DNA from: Nocardiopsis_C rhodophaea
GTDB taxonomy: Bacteria > Actinomycetota > Actinomycetes > Streptosporangiales > Streptosporangiaceae
Assembly (NCBI RefSeq): GCF_039530945.1
Contig: NZ_BAAAPC010000011.1
Coordinates: forward strand, 124,001-188,000
Direction: 5' to 3'
Length of the DNA stretch: 64,000 nucleotides
This document shows positions 17,136-26,659 of this stretch, one piece after another. A program made the translations under genes and the position numbers. Each line of letters opens with the position of its first letter. The stretch's first letter is position 1. Under the pieces are notes generated by a model that did not search any database, had not been told where the DNA came from, and saw nothing but the letters and a program-made list of their open reading frames with translations.

Positions 17136-18929
17136 ATGAAACCCCTTGACCCCCGACTCGTGCGCACCGCGCGGGCGGTCCGGGTGCACCTGGTCGTCAC
17201 CGTGGTCAGCGGGCTGGCGATCACCGCCCTGATCCTCGCCCAGGCGTGGCTGCTCGCGCACATCATCGCCGGAGTGGCCGCGGGGTCGGGCTCGCGGGAC
17301 CTGGCGTGGGCGATCACGGCCGTCGCGGCGGTCGCGGTCGCCCGGGCGGCCCTGTCCTACGGCGCCGAGACGGCCGCGCTCCGCTCGGCCGCGCGCGCCA
17401 AGTCGCAGCTGCGCCGCCGCCTCGTCGCCCACGTGACGGGGACCGGTACAGGTACAGACACAAGTACAGACACACGCGCCGACACAGCCACGGCCGGCGC
17501 GCAGGGCTCGGGACCGGTCTGGTTGTCAGGGCAGGCCGGAACCGATCAGGGGGCGGGCACTCCCCGCGCCGGTGAACTGGTCACACTCGCCACTCGTGGC
17601 CTCGACGCGCTGGATGACTACTTCGCCCGGTATCTCCCGCAGCTGGTGCTGGCGGTGCTCGTCCCCCTCGCCGTCCTCGTCGTCGTGTTCGGCGCCGACA
17701 TGCTCTCGGGCGTCATCATCGCGGTGACGCTCCCGCTCATCCCGATCTTCATGGCGCTGGTCGGCTGGCACACCCAGGCGCGGACCGAGCGGCAGTGGAG
17801 GCTGCTCAACCGGCTGGGCGGGCACTTCCTCGACGTCGTGGAGGGGCTGCCCACCCTCGCGATCTTCCGGCGCGCCAAGGCCCAGGCGGAGATCATCCGG
17901 CGTATCACCGACGAGCACCGGCGCACCACCATGTCCACACTGCGGGTGGCGTTCCTGTCGGCGCTGGTGCTGGAGCTGCTGGCCACACTCTCGGTCGCGC
18001 TGGTCGCGGTGGAGATCGGCATCCGCCTGATGTACGGGATGCTCGATTACCAGACCGCCCTGATGGTACTGATCCTGGCGCCCGAGGCCTACCTGCCGCT
18101 ACGTGAGGTGGGGGCGCGCTTCCACGCCAGCATGGAGGGCGTCGCCGCGGCGGAGCAGGTGTTCACCGAACTCGACCGCGGTGGCCGCGGGCGACCGGCG
18201 GGGACACCCCGCGCCGCCGTCATTCCCCCTCCGGGGCCCATGCGCATCCGCCTGGAGAGGGTGACCCTGCACTACCCCGACCGGGACGCGCCCGCGCTCC
18301 GCGACGTCGACCTGCGCATCGAGCCGGGGCGCCGCCTGCTGCTCACCGGCCCCAGCGGCTCGGGCAAGAGTTCGCTGCTCGCGCTGCTGCTCCGCTTCAC
18401 CGAACCCACCAGCGGCATGATCCAGGTGCACGACGACCGCGCGGGATGGACGCCGCTGGACGGCATCCCCGCCGATGCGTGGCGGCGACGCCTCGCCTGG
18501 GTGCCGCAGCACCCGTACCTCTTCGACGCCACCGTCGCCGAGAACATCGCCCTCGGTAGCCCCGAGGCCGGCCTCGACGAGGTGCGGCGCGCCGCCCGTC
18601 TCGCCGAGGCCGACGCGTTCATCGCGGCGCTGCCCGAGGGCTACGACACCCGTCTGGGCGAACGCGGCGCCCGGCTTTCGGCCGGGCAGCGCCAGCGCGT
18701 CGCGCTGGCCCGCGCGTTCCTGCGCGACGCGCCCATCGTGCTGCTCGACGAGCCCACCGCGCACCTCGATCCGGACAACGCCGCTGCCGTGCGCACCGCC
18801 GTGGCCCGTCTGCTGGAGGGCCGCACCGGCGTCATCGTCGCGCACGACACCGGCTGGGCCGACCTCGCGGACGAGGTGGTCCGCGTCGAGGAGGGCCGGG
18901 TTCTCGGCGAACTGGAGGCCCGGTCATGA
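17136..18929 (+). CDS. cydD: ABC transporter CydD (cytochrome bd assembly, cysteine/glutathione exporter family)
   Basis: CydD (597 residues) is one half of the CydDC exporter needed to assemble bd oxidase; the E. coli complex exports cysteine and glutathione. A six-helix membrane domain is followed by an ATPase domain with Walker A GPSGSGKSS, signature LSAGQRQR and Walker B IVLLDEPTAHLD. I chose ATG 17136 (MKPLDPRLVRTARAV); the frame is open upstream into cydB. A Thr-rich insertion (GTGTGTDTSTDTRADTATA) coded by hexamer-like repeats at 17442-17490 interrupts a membrane-domain loop and is absent from most relatives as I know them. Confidence 0.93.
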   Translation: MKPLDPRLVRTARAVRVHLVVTVVSGLAITALILAQAWLLAHIIAGVAAGSGSRDLAWAITAVAAVAVARAALSYGAETAALRSAARAKSQLRRRLVAHVTGTGTGTDTSTDTRADTATAGAQGSGPVWLSGQAGTDQGAGTPRAGELVTLATRGLDALDDYFARYLPQLVLAVLVPLAVLVVVFGADMLSGVIIAVTLPLIPIFMALVGWHTQARTERQWRLLNRLGGHFLDVVEGLPTLAIFRRAKAQAEIIRRITDEHRRTTMSTLRVAFLSALVLELLATLSVALVAVEIGIRLMYGMLDYQTALMVLILAPEAYLPLREVGARFHASMEGVAAAEQVFTELDRGGRGRPAGTPRAAVIPPPGPMRIRLERVTLHYPDRDAPALRDVDLRIEPGRRLLLTGPSGSGKSSLLALLLRFTEPTSGMIQVHDDRAGWTPLDGIPADAWRRRLAWVPQHPYLFDATVAENIALGSPEAGLDEVRRAARLAEADAFIAALPEGYDTRLGERGARLSAGQRQRVALARAFLRDAPIVLLDEPTAHLDPDNAAAVRTAVARLLEGRTGVIVAHDTGWADLADEVVRVEEGRVLGELEARS

Positions 18930-20686
18930 CCGCCGAGACCGCCCGCTCCCGACACGACCCGCTGTGGCGGATGATCGCGCTGGCGTGGCCGCGCGGGGGG
19001 CGCTTCGCGCTGGGGGTGGTGCTGGGCGCCGTGGCGACGGGGGCCGGGGTGGCACTGCTGAGCGTGGCCGCCTGGCTGCTGGCCACGGCCGCCGAGCATC
19101 CGCCCATCACCGCACTGAGTGTCGCGGTAGTGGCCACGCGCGCGCTGGGCGTCTCCCGCGGCGTGGCCCGCTACCTGGAGCGGCTGGTCACACACGACGC
19201 CGCGTTCCGCACACTGGCCGATGTGCGGGTGCGCGTCTATGAGCGGCTCGCCCGCACCGAGCCGGTGCGCCGCTTCCGCTCCGGCGACCTGGTCTCACGG
19301 CTGGTCAGCGACACCGACGCCACCCAGGACCTGCTGCTCCGAGGGCTGACCCCGCCGCTGGTCGCCTTCCTCACCGGCGGCGCGGTGGTGGCGTTCTGCA
19401 CCGCGCTGCTCGTCCCGGGCGGCCTCCTGCTCGCCGCCGGGCTGCTGCTCGCCGGGCTGGCCGTCCCTCTGATGGCCGCCGCACTGGGCCGTGGCCCCGG
19501 GCGCCGGCAGGCCGCGGCGCGCGGTGAGATGTCCGCGGCGCTGGTCGACACGCTGTACGGCGCCCCGGACCTCATCGCCTACGGAGCCATGGACCGGGCC
19601 GTGCGGCGCGTCGAGGATGCCGACGCCGAACTCACCCGCGTGGCGCGCCGCGACTCCACCCTGCTCGGCTTCGGCGCCGGGGCGATGGCGCTGATCACCG
19701 GGCTGACGGTGTGGGGCGCGCTGGTGCTGGGGGTGGCGGCCGTCGAGGGCGGCAGGCTCGACGCGGTCTCCCTGGCCGTCCTCGTGCTGACCACGCTGGC
19801 CGCCTTTGAGACCGTGACCCCGCTCCCCGCCGTGGCCGCACGCCTGGGCGCCCTTCGGGCCAGCGGGGAGCGGCTGTTCGGCGTGCTGGACACCCCGCCG
19901 TCGGTCACCGCCCCGGAGCCGGACGCCGCAGCGGACGGGGCCCTTTCCGAGGGCGCCCCTGAAGACACCGATCTGCGCATCCGCTCGCTGCGGGTGCGCT
20001 ACGGGCCGGATGAGCCCTGGGCGCTGGACGGTGTGGACATCGACATCGCGCCCGGACGGACGGTGGCGGTGGTCGGCCCGAGCGGGGCCGGGAAGAGCAC
20101 GCTGGCCGCAGTGCTGCTGCGGTTCCGCGACCCCGATGCCGGGACGGTCGAGCTCGGCGGCGCCGACATCACGCGCTTCCCCGTGGACGAGGTGCGCCGG
20201 GTGATCACCGGGGTGCCCCAGGATCCGCACATCTTCGCCAGCACGCTGCGCGAGAACCTGCGGCTGGCCCGGCCCGGGTGCACCGACGAGGAGATCTGGG
20301 CGGCCCTGCGCCGCGCCCGGCTCGCCCACGAGGTCGAGGCCATGCCGCGCGGGCTGGACACCGAGGTCGGCTCGCACGGCACGCGACTCAGCGGCGGCAT
20401 GCGGCAGCGCCTGGCCCTGGCCCGCGCGCTGCTGGCCGCGCCGCGCGTGCTCGTCCTTGACGAGCCCACCGCCCACCTGGACCCCGACACGCGCGACGCG
20501 GTCGTCGCCGACCTGCTCGACGCGGCGGAGGGGTACTCGACCCTGCTGATCACGCACGACATGGCGGGGCTGGAGCGGGTGGACGAGATCTACGTCGTCG
20601 CCGAGGGCCGGGTTCTCCAGCACGGCTCGCCCGCCGAGCTCGCCGCGCGCGAGGGCTGGTACCGCGACGCCCTGAGGGTGCCGTGA
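18926..20686 (+). CDS. cydC: ABC transporter CydC (cytochrome bd assembly)
   Basis: CydC (586 residues) is the partner half-transporter of CydD. Its ATG overlaps the cydD stop by 4 nt (ATGA), so translation is coupled. The membrane domain starts about residue 25 and includes the LSVAAWLLATAAEHPPI and RYLERLVTHDAAFR motifs typical of CydC. The ATPase domain has Walker A GPSGAGKST, signature LSGGMRQR and Walker B VLVLDEPTAHLD. It ends the cydABDC operon and converges on the DM13 gene with only 4 nt between stops. Confidence 0.94.
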   Translation: MTAETARSRHDPLWRMIALAWPRGGRFALGVVLGAVATGAGVALLSVAAWLLATAAEHPPITALSVAVVATRALGVSRGVARYLERLVTHDAAFRTLADVRVRVYERLARTEPVRRFRSGDLVSRLVSDTDATQDLLLRGLTPPLVAFLTGGAVVAFCTALLVPGGLLLAAGLLLAGLAVPLMAAALGRGPGRRQAAARGEMSAALVDTLYGAPDLIAYGAMDRAVRRVEDADAELTRVARRDSTLLGFGAGAMALITGLTVWGALVLGVAAVEGGRLDAVSLAVLVLTTLAAFETVTPLPAVAARLGALRASGERLFGVLDTPPSVTAPEPDAAADGALSEGAPEDTDLRIRSLRVRYGPDEPWALDGVDIDIAPGRTVAVVGPSGAGKSTLAAVLLRFRDPDAGTVELGGADITRFPVDEVRRVITGVPQDPHIFASTLRENLRLARPGCTDEEIWAALRRARLAHEVEAMPRGLDTEVGSHGTRLSGGMRQRLALARALLAAPRVLVLDEPTAHLDPDTRDAVVADLLDAAEGYSTLLITHDMAGLERVDEIYVVAEGRVLQHGSPAELAAREGWYRDALRVP

Positions 20687-20690
20687 ACGC

Positions 20691-21260
20691 TCACAGCGCG
20701 ACGGGCGCCGAGCCGAAGGCCACGGAGAACCGCTCGCACCAGATGACCACGCTGGTCATGTCCTCGATATCGGCGCCGGCGGGGATCTCGTAGTTGGCGT
20801 TTCCGTGCGTGCCCTTCAGGGCGCCGAGGGCGACGTACGTGCCGTCGTCGTACTTGTACCAGTCGCCGCCGGCCTCCTGGTCGGTCAGCCAGACCTTGAG
20901 GTCGGGTCCGTCACTGGAGGCGAGGTTCTCCAGGCGGACGACGCGGCGGCCGTCGGCCAGTTCCACGACCTTCGCTGTTCCGCTGGTCTCATGCTCCTGG
21001 CTGACGAACTCGCCTTCGGCGAGCACACGCGGCTCGGGGGCCGCGTCCTCGGCGCGGCTGTCCTCGCCCTCCGCCCGGTCCGCACCACCGTCGGCTGGTG
21101 GTGGGGGCGCGGTGGCGGCGGGCAGCTCCTCGTTCACCGTCGAACTGGTGAAGAGCCGCCAGGGCTGAAAGGCCCACAGTCCCCCGCCGATGACGACCGC
21201 CAGGACGGCGGCGGCGATCCAGAGCAGCTGTCGGCGCCGATTCGAGGATGTCGAGGTCAT
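20691..21260 (-). CDS. Membrane-anchored DM13-domain protein
   Basis: A 189-residue protein with N-terminal membrane helix at ~13-32 (LWIAAAVLAVVIGGGLWAFQ), a Pro/Ala/Glu linker, and a C-terminal DM13 domain (about 80-189) containing SGTAKVVELADGRRVVRLEN, GPDLKVWL and IPAGADIEDMTSVVIWCERF. DM13 domains are proposed to carry electrons through a conserved Cys; the single Cys here is in VIWCERFSVAFG. ATG 21260 is preferred since AGGAGA lies 7 nt upstream. It lies tail to tail with cydC, but a link to respiration is only suggestive. Confidence 0.88.
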   Translation of the reverse strand: MTSTSSNRRRQLLWIAAAVLAVVIGGGLWAFQPWRLFTSSTVNEELPAATAPPPPADGGADRAEGEDSRAEDAAPEPRVLAEGEFVSQEHETSGTAKVVELADGRRVVRLENLASSDGPDLKVWLTDQEAGGDWYKYDDGTYVALGALKGTHGNANYEIPAGADIEDMTSVVIWCERFSVAFGSAPVAL

Positions 21261-21674
21261 GACGCGTCTCCTGTCAGTTCCGGGACCATGTCCGGACACT
21301 GGTGGCGGCCCGGCTCTGCTACTTCGGAGCCGGATCCGCCGAGGAGACGTTCGTGGGGAGGCGATTTCTACCACCTCTGTTCCGCCGCACCGCCACGTCC
21401 AGGGTGGCGCGGGCGCTCATATGCCCCAGCAGTTAACCGAAACCCCACCCTCCGGCACTTCTCATGCGATGATTGTCAGCTCACGGGCCGTGCACTGTCG
21501 CTGAAGAAATGTCGTCCGCCGGACATAAGGTCAATTGGCCGCGCCCCCATCTGGGTAATGCATCCCTGGGGCTTGTCCCCGGATCACAGGTCCCGAGGGG
21601 GTGCAGCGGGCGGTTGAGGCCTCTGCCGGGGTAGGACGGGCCCCGGCAGGGTCCTGAGTCGCTGCCGTCGTACC
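21261..21674. other. Gene-free stretch between DUF3817 and DM13 genes
   Basis: About 414 bases without a convincing gene on either strand; it should contain the promoter of the DM13 gene. I see no repeat or clear terminator. Confidence 0.4.
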
Positions 21675-22049
21675 TCAGCCTCGCACCGAGTCCTCGGGAA
21701 CGTTCGCGGACGTCCCGCCGGGCGCCGCGGGGTGAATGCGCCCGGTGTGCGAGGCCCAGCGCTCGAATACGACGGTGCCGAACGGCGGCACGCTCGCCAC
21801 CAGCGCGAGCCCGCCCGTCAGCAGGTTCCAGCCCAGGCGGTGCCATGCCAGCAGCGTGACGGCGACGTAGACGATGAACGCGACCCCGTGCACCGGGCCG
21901 AAGATCTGCACGCCGATCTCGTCGCGCACGACCACGTACTTGAAGAACATCCCGATCAGCAGCCCGGCCCAGGTGACGGCCTCGGCGGCGGCTACGGCGC
22001 GGAACGCGGCCAGGACCTTGCGGGTGGGCACGGCGGACGCGAGGGACAC
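21675..22049 (-). CDS. DUF3817 integral membrane protein
   Basis: A 124-residue protein with three to four predicted membrane helices (EAVTWAGLLIGMFFKYVVV, GVAFIVYVAVTLLAW, LALVASVPPFGTVVFERW). The motif FGPVHGVAFIVY is typical of DUF3817. The GTG at 22049 has AGGAGC 6 nt upstream. The function is unknown. It appears monocistronic. Confidence 0.88.
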   Translation of the reverse strand: MSLASAVPTRKVLAAFRAVAAAEAVTWAGLLIGMFFKYVVVRDEIGVQIFGPVHGVAFIVYVAVTLLAWHRLGWNLLTGGLALVASVPPFGTVVFERWASHTGRIHPAAPGGTSANVPEDSVRG

Positions 22050-22658
22050 AGGGGCTCCTGTTCGGTGAGGACGTCGTGGACGGGGTGCTCGGTGTCGCGA
22101 GGCGCCCGTACCAGTGTGGGGCGGATCCCGGCACCCCGGTCACTGGGGGCGGGGCCCAGGGGCGACCGCGGGAGGTGCCCGGCTGGCTCCCCAGGGAGAC
22201 TATCCGAAAACAACCCTTGCGAATCGCTTGCCACCGAACGCCGGGTTTGACCGTGCGAGGGCGCGCGCACACCCGCCGAGCGCGGTTTACGGCACAGTCC
22301 TCCGCACCGGTCCGCGGCGGCCAGCCGACCGGCGAAGCACCCGACACGCGCGTTAGAGCGAGTTTCGGACCGTGCCTATACGAGCTTTCGGACACCGGCC
22401 CCTCGCGGAGACCCGCAGGTCAGCAGCGCCCACCGAAACCACTCGAAAAAATCTTCGAAAACACCCGCGGAAAACCGCTCTGACCTGCTGAGATATCGGC
22501 CGTTCCAGCTTCACCGACCAGGGGCGGAATCAACCATCGCGCCGCGTTTGCCGGAATTCGGCCACGAGCATGCCCGACATGAGACGCGCTGGGTGGCTTC
22601 CCCACCTCTTCCCCACGCGACTTCCCACGTCACGACAGCAACCGGAGGAACACAGGAC
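22050..22658. other. Long intergenic region before the UvrD-type helicase
   Basis: About 609 bases in which I find no gene with credible composition or homology on either strand. The last ~100 bases carry the ribosome site and likely promoter of the helicase gene. A moderately A-rich stretch lies near 22441-22480. Confidence 0.4.
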
Positions 22659-24479
22659 GTGCCCAAGCTCGCGATTTCCCCGAACCTCCTCACCGAATTC
22701 TCCCGGCTCGACACCGGAATCCAGACAGCGGCGCTGACGGCGGTTCAGGCCTACCTCAACGGCGATGGCGAGCCGCTGGAACCCCTCACCGAGGCCATCG
22801 ACCCCCGTGTCCGGCTGCTGCGCATCGGCGCCGGCTGGTCCGGTGTCGTCACCCCCGCCGCCGACGGCGGCGGCTGCCTCGTCGCGATCCGGCCGCGCGA
22901 CGAGGCCATCGGCTACGCCCGCGAGTTCACGCCCACCGACGTCCCCGAACTGGCGATCGCCGAGCCGCACCGCTCCCCCGTCCCCACGCACCCCGGGCTG
23001 CCGGAGGTGACCGGACCCGACGAGCTCGCGCCCGACCTCGGCCGGTCGTTCGACGACTGGCAGATCACCCTGCACCCCAACCAGCACCGCGTCGTCGACG
23101 CGCACTTCGCCGGATCCGCACAGATCACCGGCGGGCCCGGCACCGGAAAGACCGTGCTCGCCCTGCACCGCGCCGCCCACCTGGCCACGCGCGACGCCGC
23201 CCGCTTCCCCGGCGAGGATCGGCACACCATCCTGCTCACCACCTTCAACCGGCTGCTCGCCCAACGGCTCTCCAACCACCTCGACCGGCTCCTCCCCGAC
23301 CCCGAGGTACGCGGCCGCGTCGAGGTCGCCACCGTGGACAGCCTGGCCCGCGGTGTCCTCTACGAGCGCACGGGCCGCATCCCCGAGGCGGTCAGCAAAG
23401 AGACGCTGAGCGAGCGCTGGCGCGAGTCGGCCTGGGCCGACGGCATCCCCTTCTCCGGACGGTTCCTCGCCGACGAGTGGGAGCAGGTGATCCTCGCCCA
23501 GAACATCACCACGCGCCCCGCCTACATCCGCTGCGAGCGCAGCGGCCGGGTCCTGCACCTGGCGCCCGAACACCGCGGCCACGTGTGGGACACGATCCAG
23601 CGCTACACGGCGGCCATGCGCGTCAGCGGCGAGTGGTCCTATCCCCAGATCGCCCTGGAGGCGGCCCGCCTGCTGCGGCGATCGGGACCGCGCTACCGGC
23701 ACGTGATCGTCGACGAGTCCCAGGACCTGCACCCGGCGCAGTGGCGGATGCTGCGCGCCGCCGTTCCCGACGGCCCCGACGACCTGTTCATCGTGGGCGA
23801 CCCGCACCAGCGCATCTACGACAACCGCGTCTCGCTCGCCTCGCTCGGCATCAACGTGCGCGGACGCAGCCACCGGCTGCGCGTCAGCTACCGGGTCACC
23901 CAGGAGATCCTGGACTGGGCCATGCCGATGCTGGGCCGGCCGACCGCCATCGGCATGGACGACAACGCCGACACGCTGGTCGGCTACCGCTCGCTGCTGC
24001 ACGGCACCGACCCGGTGCTGCGCGGGTGCGCCGACCGCGGCGAGGAGCGGGCTGCGCTGGGCGAGTGGGTGCGCGTCTGGCTGGAGGCGGGTGTCCACCC
24101 GTCGTCGATCGCGGTGGCCGGGCGCAACCACTGGATCGTCCGCAGCATCGGCAAGGAGCTCCAGGCCCGGGGGATTCCGACCGCCCCACTGGACTCGGCG
24201 GAAGGCATCCGGGCCGTCCGTGTGGGCACCCTGCACGCGCTGAAGGGGCAGGAGTTCCGGTGCGTGGCGGTGATCGGCATGAGTGAACCGCTGCTGCCGC
24301 CGAAGGCCGCGCTCGACTCCGCCGAAGGTGACCCGGTCGCCCTGGAGCAGATCCACCAGCAGGAGCGCAACCTCCTCTTCGTCGCGTGCACGCGGGCCCG
24401 CGACGCGTTGTACGTCTCCTACGTGGGCGCGCCCAGCCGACTGCTGCCCAGCGTCGAGGCGCAGGCCCAGCCCGCTTGA
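22659..24479 (+). CDS. UvrD/Rep-family helicase with RelE/ParE-like N-terminal domain
   Basis: A 606-residue protein from GTG 22659 (GGAGG about 10 nt upstream; the frame is open to 22548). Residues 1-90 (PKLAISPNLLTEFSRLD, then RVRLLRIGAGWSGVV and CLVAIRPRDEAIGYA) resemble the RelE/ParE toxin fold. Then a superfamily 1 helicase follows: Walker A GGPGTGKT at 158-165, VDESQD at 351-356, the motif V-like GTLHALKGQEF and the motif VI-like LLFVACTRARD. Such fusions exist in many bacteria with unclear function; the N-terminal part may bind RNA/ribosomes or regulate the helicase, which is inference. It lies alone, convergent with the DUF6114 gene. Confidence 0.85.
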   Translation: MPKLAISPNLLTEFSRLDTGIQTAALTAVQAYLNGDGEPLEPLTEAIDPRVRLLRIGAGWSGVVTPAADGGGCLVAIRPRDEAIGYAREFTPTDVPELAIAEPHRSPVPTHPGLPEVTGPDELAPDLGRSFDDWQITLHPNQHRVVDAHFAGSAQITGGPGTGKTVLALHRAAHLATRDAARFPGEDRHTILLTTFNRLLAQRLSNHLDRLLPDPEVRGRVEVATVDSLARGVLYERTGRIPEAVSKETLSERWRESAWADGIPFSGRFLADEWEQVILAQNITTRPAYIRCERSGRVLHLAPEHRGHVWDTIQRYTAAMRVSGEWSYPQIALEAARLLRRSGPRYRHVIVDESQDLHPAQWRMLRAAVPDGPDDLFIVGDPHQRIYDNRVSLASLGINVRGRSHRLRVSYRVTQEILDWAMPMLGRPTAIGMDDNADTLVGYRSLLHGTDPVLRGCADRGEERAALGEWVRVWLEAGVHPSSIAVAGRNHWIVRSIGKELQARGIPTAPLDSAEGIRAVRVGTLHALKGQEFRCVAVIGMSEPLLPPKAALDSAEGDPVALEQIHQQERNLLFVACTRARDALYVSYVGAPSRLLPSVEAQAQPA

Positions 24480-24495
24480 CCCAAACAGCATTGTG

Positions 24496-24528
24496 GGGCT
24501 GAGCGCCCGGTCCCCGGGCGCTCAGCCC
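24496..24528. terminator. Bidirectional terminator hairpin
   Basis: A perfect 15-bp stem: arms 24496-24510 (GGGCTGAGCGCCCGG) and 24514-24528, loop TCC. It lies between the convergent helicase and DUF6114 genes and overlaps the last codons of the latter. Confidence 0.85.
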
Positions 24529-25943
24529 GTGTTCGGGCCGAAGTGGTTGCGGAGCCCGTCGATGGTGATGGTCCCGGCCTGGGCCAGCGGGCGGTCGACC
24601 TTGAGGTCGGTGACGACCATGTAGGGCAGCAGGAGCGGGGGCGGGAAGTCGGGGGTGAAGACGACCTTGATGCCGAGGATGCGCGCCTCCAGCCGGGTCA
24701 CGTGCAGCACGACGTCGCCGGTCAGCTCCATGGAGGGCAGCGTGAGTGTCTTGCGGGCGTCGTCGCCGAAGAGTGCCCAGAGCTCGCCGTCGCGCAGCTG
24801 GCCCCGCCTCATGGAGATCTTCAGGTAGCGCTCGGGGCCGTTGGTGGTGGGGTACTCGACGACGCCGCCGAACCGTGCCCCGCTCATGGTGAATCGCTCG
24901 GCGGAGAGCCCCGACGCGGCGACGGCGGCGGTGAAGCGGTCGTCCTCCTGCTGGACCTGGACCTGCGGGGACTGTCCGCGCTCGCGGGCGGCCTCGCAGG
25001 CGCCCACGGCCTCCAGAAACTCCTCCTCGCTCTGGGCGACCGACGCGTCGCCCTGCTCGATCCGGCATTCGGTATCCGGGGTGCGCCCGTCGCCGCCGTC
25101 CTCGTCCGGGGCGGTGTCCTCGGCGGTGCCGTCGTCACCGTCGTCCGCGGCCGGCCCCTGCTCGCCCGGGTCACCCTCACCCTCCGCCGGGGAGTCCCCC
25201 TCCCCCGGGGAAGGTGCGGGGGAGGGGGACGGCGAGGACGGCACGGGGGTGGGGCGCGGGGACGGCGGCGGTGTCTCCTCCTGGCCACCGCCGGGCAAGA
25301 GCCAGTCCCAGGGCCAGGACATCGGCGCGGGCGCCGCTCCGGGCAGGGCCAGCACCAGGGCGATGGGCAGGGCCGCCATGGCCCGCAGATCCGCGCCGCG
25401 CTCCCCTTCGCCGTGGCCTGCCGGGGCAGCATCGTCCCCGTCCTCCCCGCCGCTCCGGTCGTCGTCCGGTGCCGCGTGCCGGGCGCGGCGTTCGCGGGTG
25501 GGCGTCCAGGCGATCAGCAGTGCGCCGCCGACGATACCGAGCAGCATGCCGATGACGAAGCCGCCGAAGTTGGACGCCAGGAAGGAGGCCAGAGCGAGCA
25601 GGGTCGCGGTGACGCCGAAGAAGACGCGCTGCTGGGGTTGGACCCAGGAGAGCAGGCCGAGAGCGATGAGCAGCAGTCCGACCAGGTACCCGGCGATACC
25701 CGCGATTCCGGCGTAGATGACGAGGTTGATCGGGAGGATCAGGGATTGCGCGGCGGGGGCCACGAGGATTTCCACGCCCGCGGCGAGCACGAGAAGTCCG
25801 CCCCAGAACGGGCGGGAGCGCCGCCAGGCGCGAAACCCGCTCCAGCTCACCCGCGGTGGTATGCCTCTGCGGGCCGGCGGGCGGGGGCGGGTCAGTGCTC
25901 GCACCCGCGCCCACGTTCCCGGCCCGCGCTCGGTGTCGGTCAT
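24522..25943 (-). CDS. DUF6114 membrane protein
   Basis: A 473-residue protein. An N-terminal basic segment is followed by four membrane helices (FWGGLLVLAAGVEILVAP, LVIYAGIAGIAGYLVGLLL, VFFGVTATLLALASFLAS, FVIGMLLGIVGGALLIAW) that define DUF6114. Another hydrophobic segment (MAALPIALVLALPGA) leads into a Pro/Ser/Glu/Asp-rich low-complexity region of ~100 residues. A C-terminal globular part (from about 300) has strands such as RFGGVVEYPTTNGPERYLK and shares flavour with DUF6230. It starts 4 nt after the DUF6230 stop, so the pair is an operon. The function is unknown. Confidence 0.8.
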   Translation of the reverse strand: MTDTERGPGTWARVRALTRPRPPARRGIPPRVSWSGFRAWRRSRPFWGGLLVLAAGVEILVAPAAQSLILPINLVIYAGIAGIAGYLVGLLLIALGLLSWVQPQQRVFFGVTATLLALASFLASNFGGFVIGMLLGIVGGALLIAWTPTRERRARHAAPDDDRSGGEDGDDAAPAGHGEGERGADLRAMAALPIALVLALPGAAPAPMSWPWDWLLPGGGQEETPPPSPRPTPVPSSPSPSPAPSPGEGDSPAEGEGDPGEQGPAADDGDDGTAEDTAPDEDGGDGRTPDTECRIEQGDASVAQSEEEFLEAVGACEAARERGQSPQVQVQQEDDRFTAAVAASGLSAERFTMSGARFGGVVEYPTTNGPERYLKISMRRGQLRDGELWALFGDDARKTLTLPSMELTGDVVLHVTRLEARILGIKVVFTPDFPPPLLLPYMVVTDLKVDRPLAQAGTITIDGLRNHFGPNTG

Positions 25944-25947
25944 GGGA

Positions 25948-26562
25948 CTAGAAGCACTCGTGCTTGCCGGGCTGCACGCCGAGCTTGAGCCCGGCGAGCT
26001 TCAGCGTTCCGGAGTTGACCGACCAAGCGGTGAGCTGGAGGTCGTCGATCACGGCGCTGTCGGACTGCAGCCCGAAGGCCCCGGCCGGCCCCTTGGGACC
26101 GGAGATCTTGTCGAGTGTGCTGGCGTCGCGCCCGATCTCGATGGTGTCGAAGGACGCGTTGCCGTCGAGCTGTTCGACGTCGACGACCATCGAGGAGGCT
26201 TCGACGGGCCTGCTCTCACCGGCCTTGATGAGCAGGGTCGCCTCCCCGATGGGCAGGTCGACCAGTGAGGACATGCACAGGTTGTCCAGTTCGGCGGTGT
26301 TGATCACGGACAGGCCAACCGGCCGCGAGGTGTCGTCCACCGAGGTGGCGACGTCGCCGTACTGGGCGAAGCCCTGGCCCCTCAGGGAGTCCGCGGAGAG
26401 TTTGAAGCTGTCGCCGGAGACGGCGAAGGAGGCGGCGAGCATTCCCTGCGTCGTCATCCCGCCGAGGATTCCGGCCGCCGCCAGGCCGGGGATGAGCGCA
26501 AGTCCGAACTTGCGCCAGCGGGTGCCGCCTTCGGTCGCTTGGGGGACGGAGTCGTCGGACAT
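25948..26562 (-). CDS. DUF6230 protein
   Basis: A 204-residue protein with one N-terminal hydrophobic segment (FGLALIPGLAAAGILGGM) and a beta-rich exported domain of the DUF6230 family, including LAASFAVSGDSFKLSAD, LDNLCMSSLVDLPIG and a C-terminal PGKHECF. Relatives have often been labelled cholesterol esterase in databases without evidence. It is followed at once by DUF6114, the usual pairing, and is divergent from the ChoD-like oxidase gene. Confidence 0.85.
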   Translation of the reverse strand: MSDDSVPQATEGGTRWRKFGLALIPGLAAAGILGGMTTQGMLAASFAVSGDSFKLSADSLRGQGFAQYGDVATSVDDTSRPVGLSVINTAELDNLCMSSLVDLPIGEATLLIKAGESRPVEASSMVVDVEQLDGNASFDTIEIGRDASTLDKISGPKGPAGAFGLQSDSAVIDDLQLTAWSVNSGTLKLAGLKLGVQPGKHECF

Positions 26563-26659
26563 GAGGCTTTTCCTCCTTGGTCCCGCACCGCAGGTGGTCG
26601 GCGGTGTCGGGGGAATGGGGGTGTTGCGCCGCGTGATGCCCCGGGGGTTTTATGGGTCA

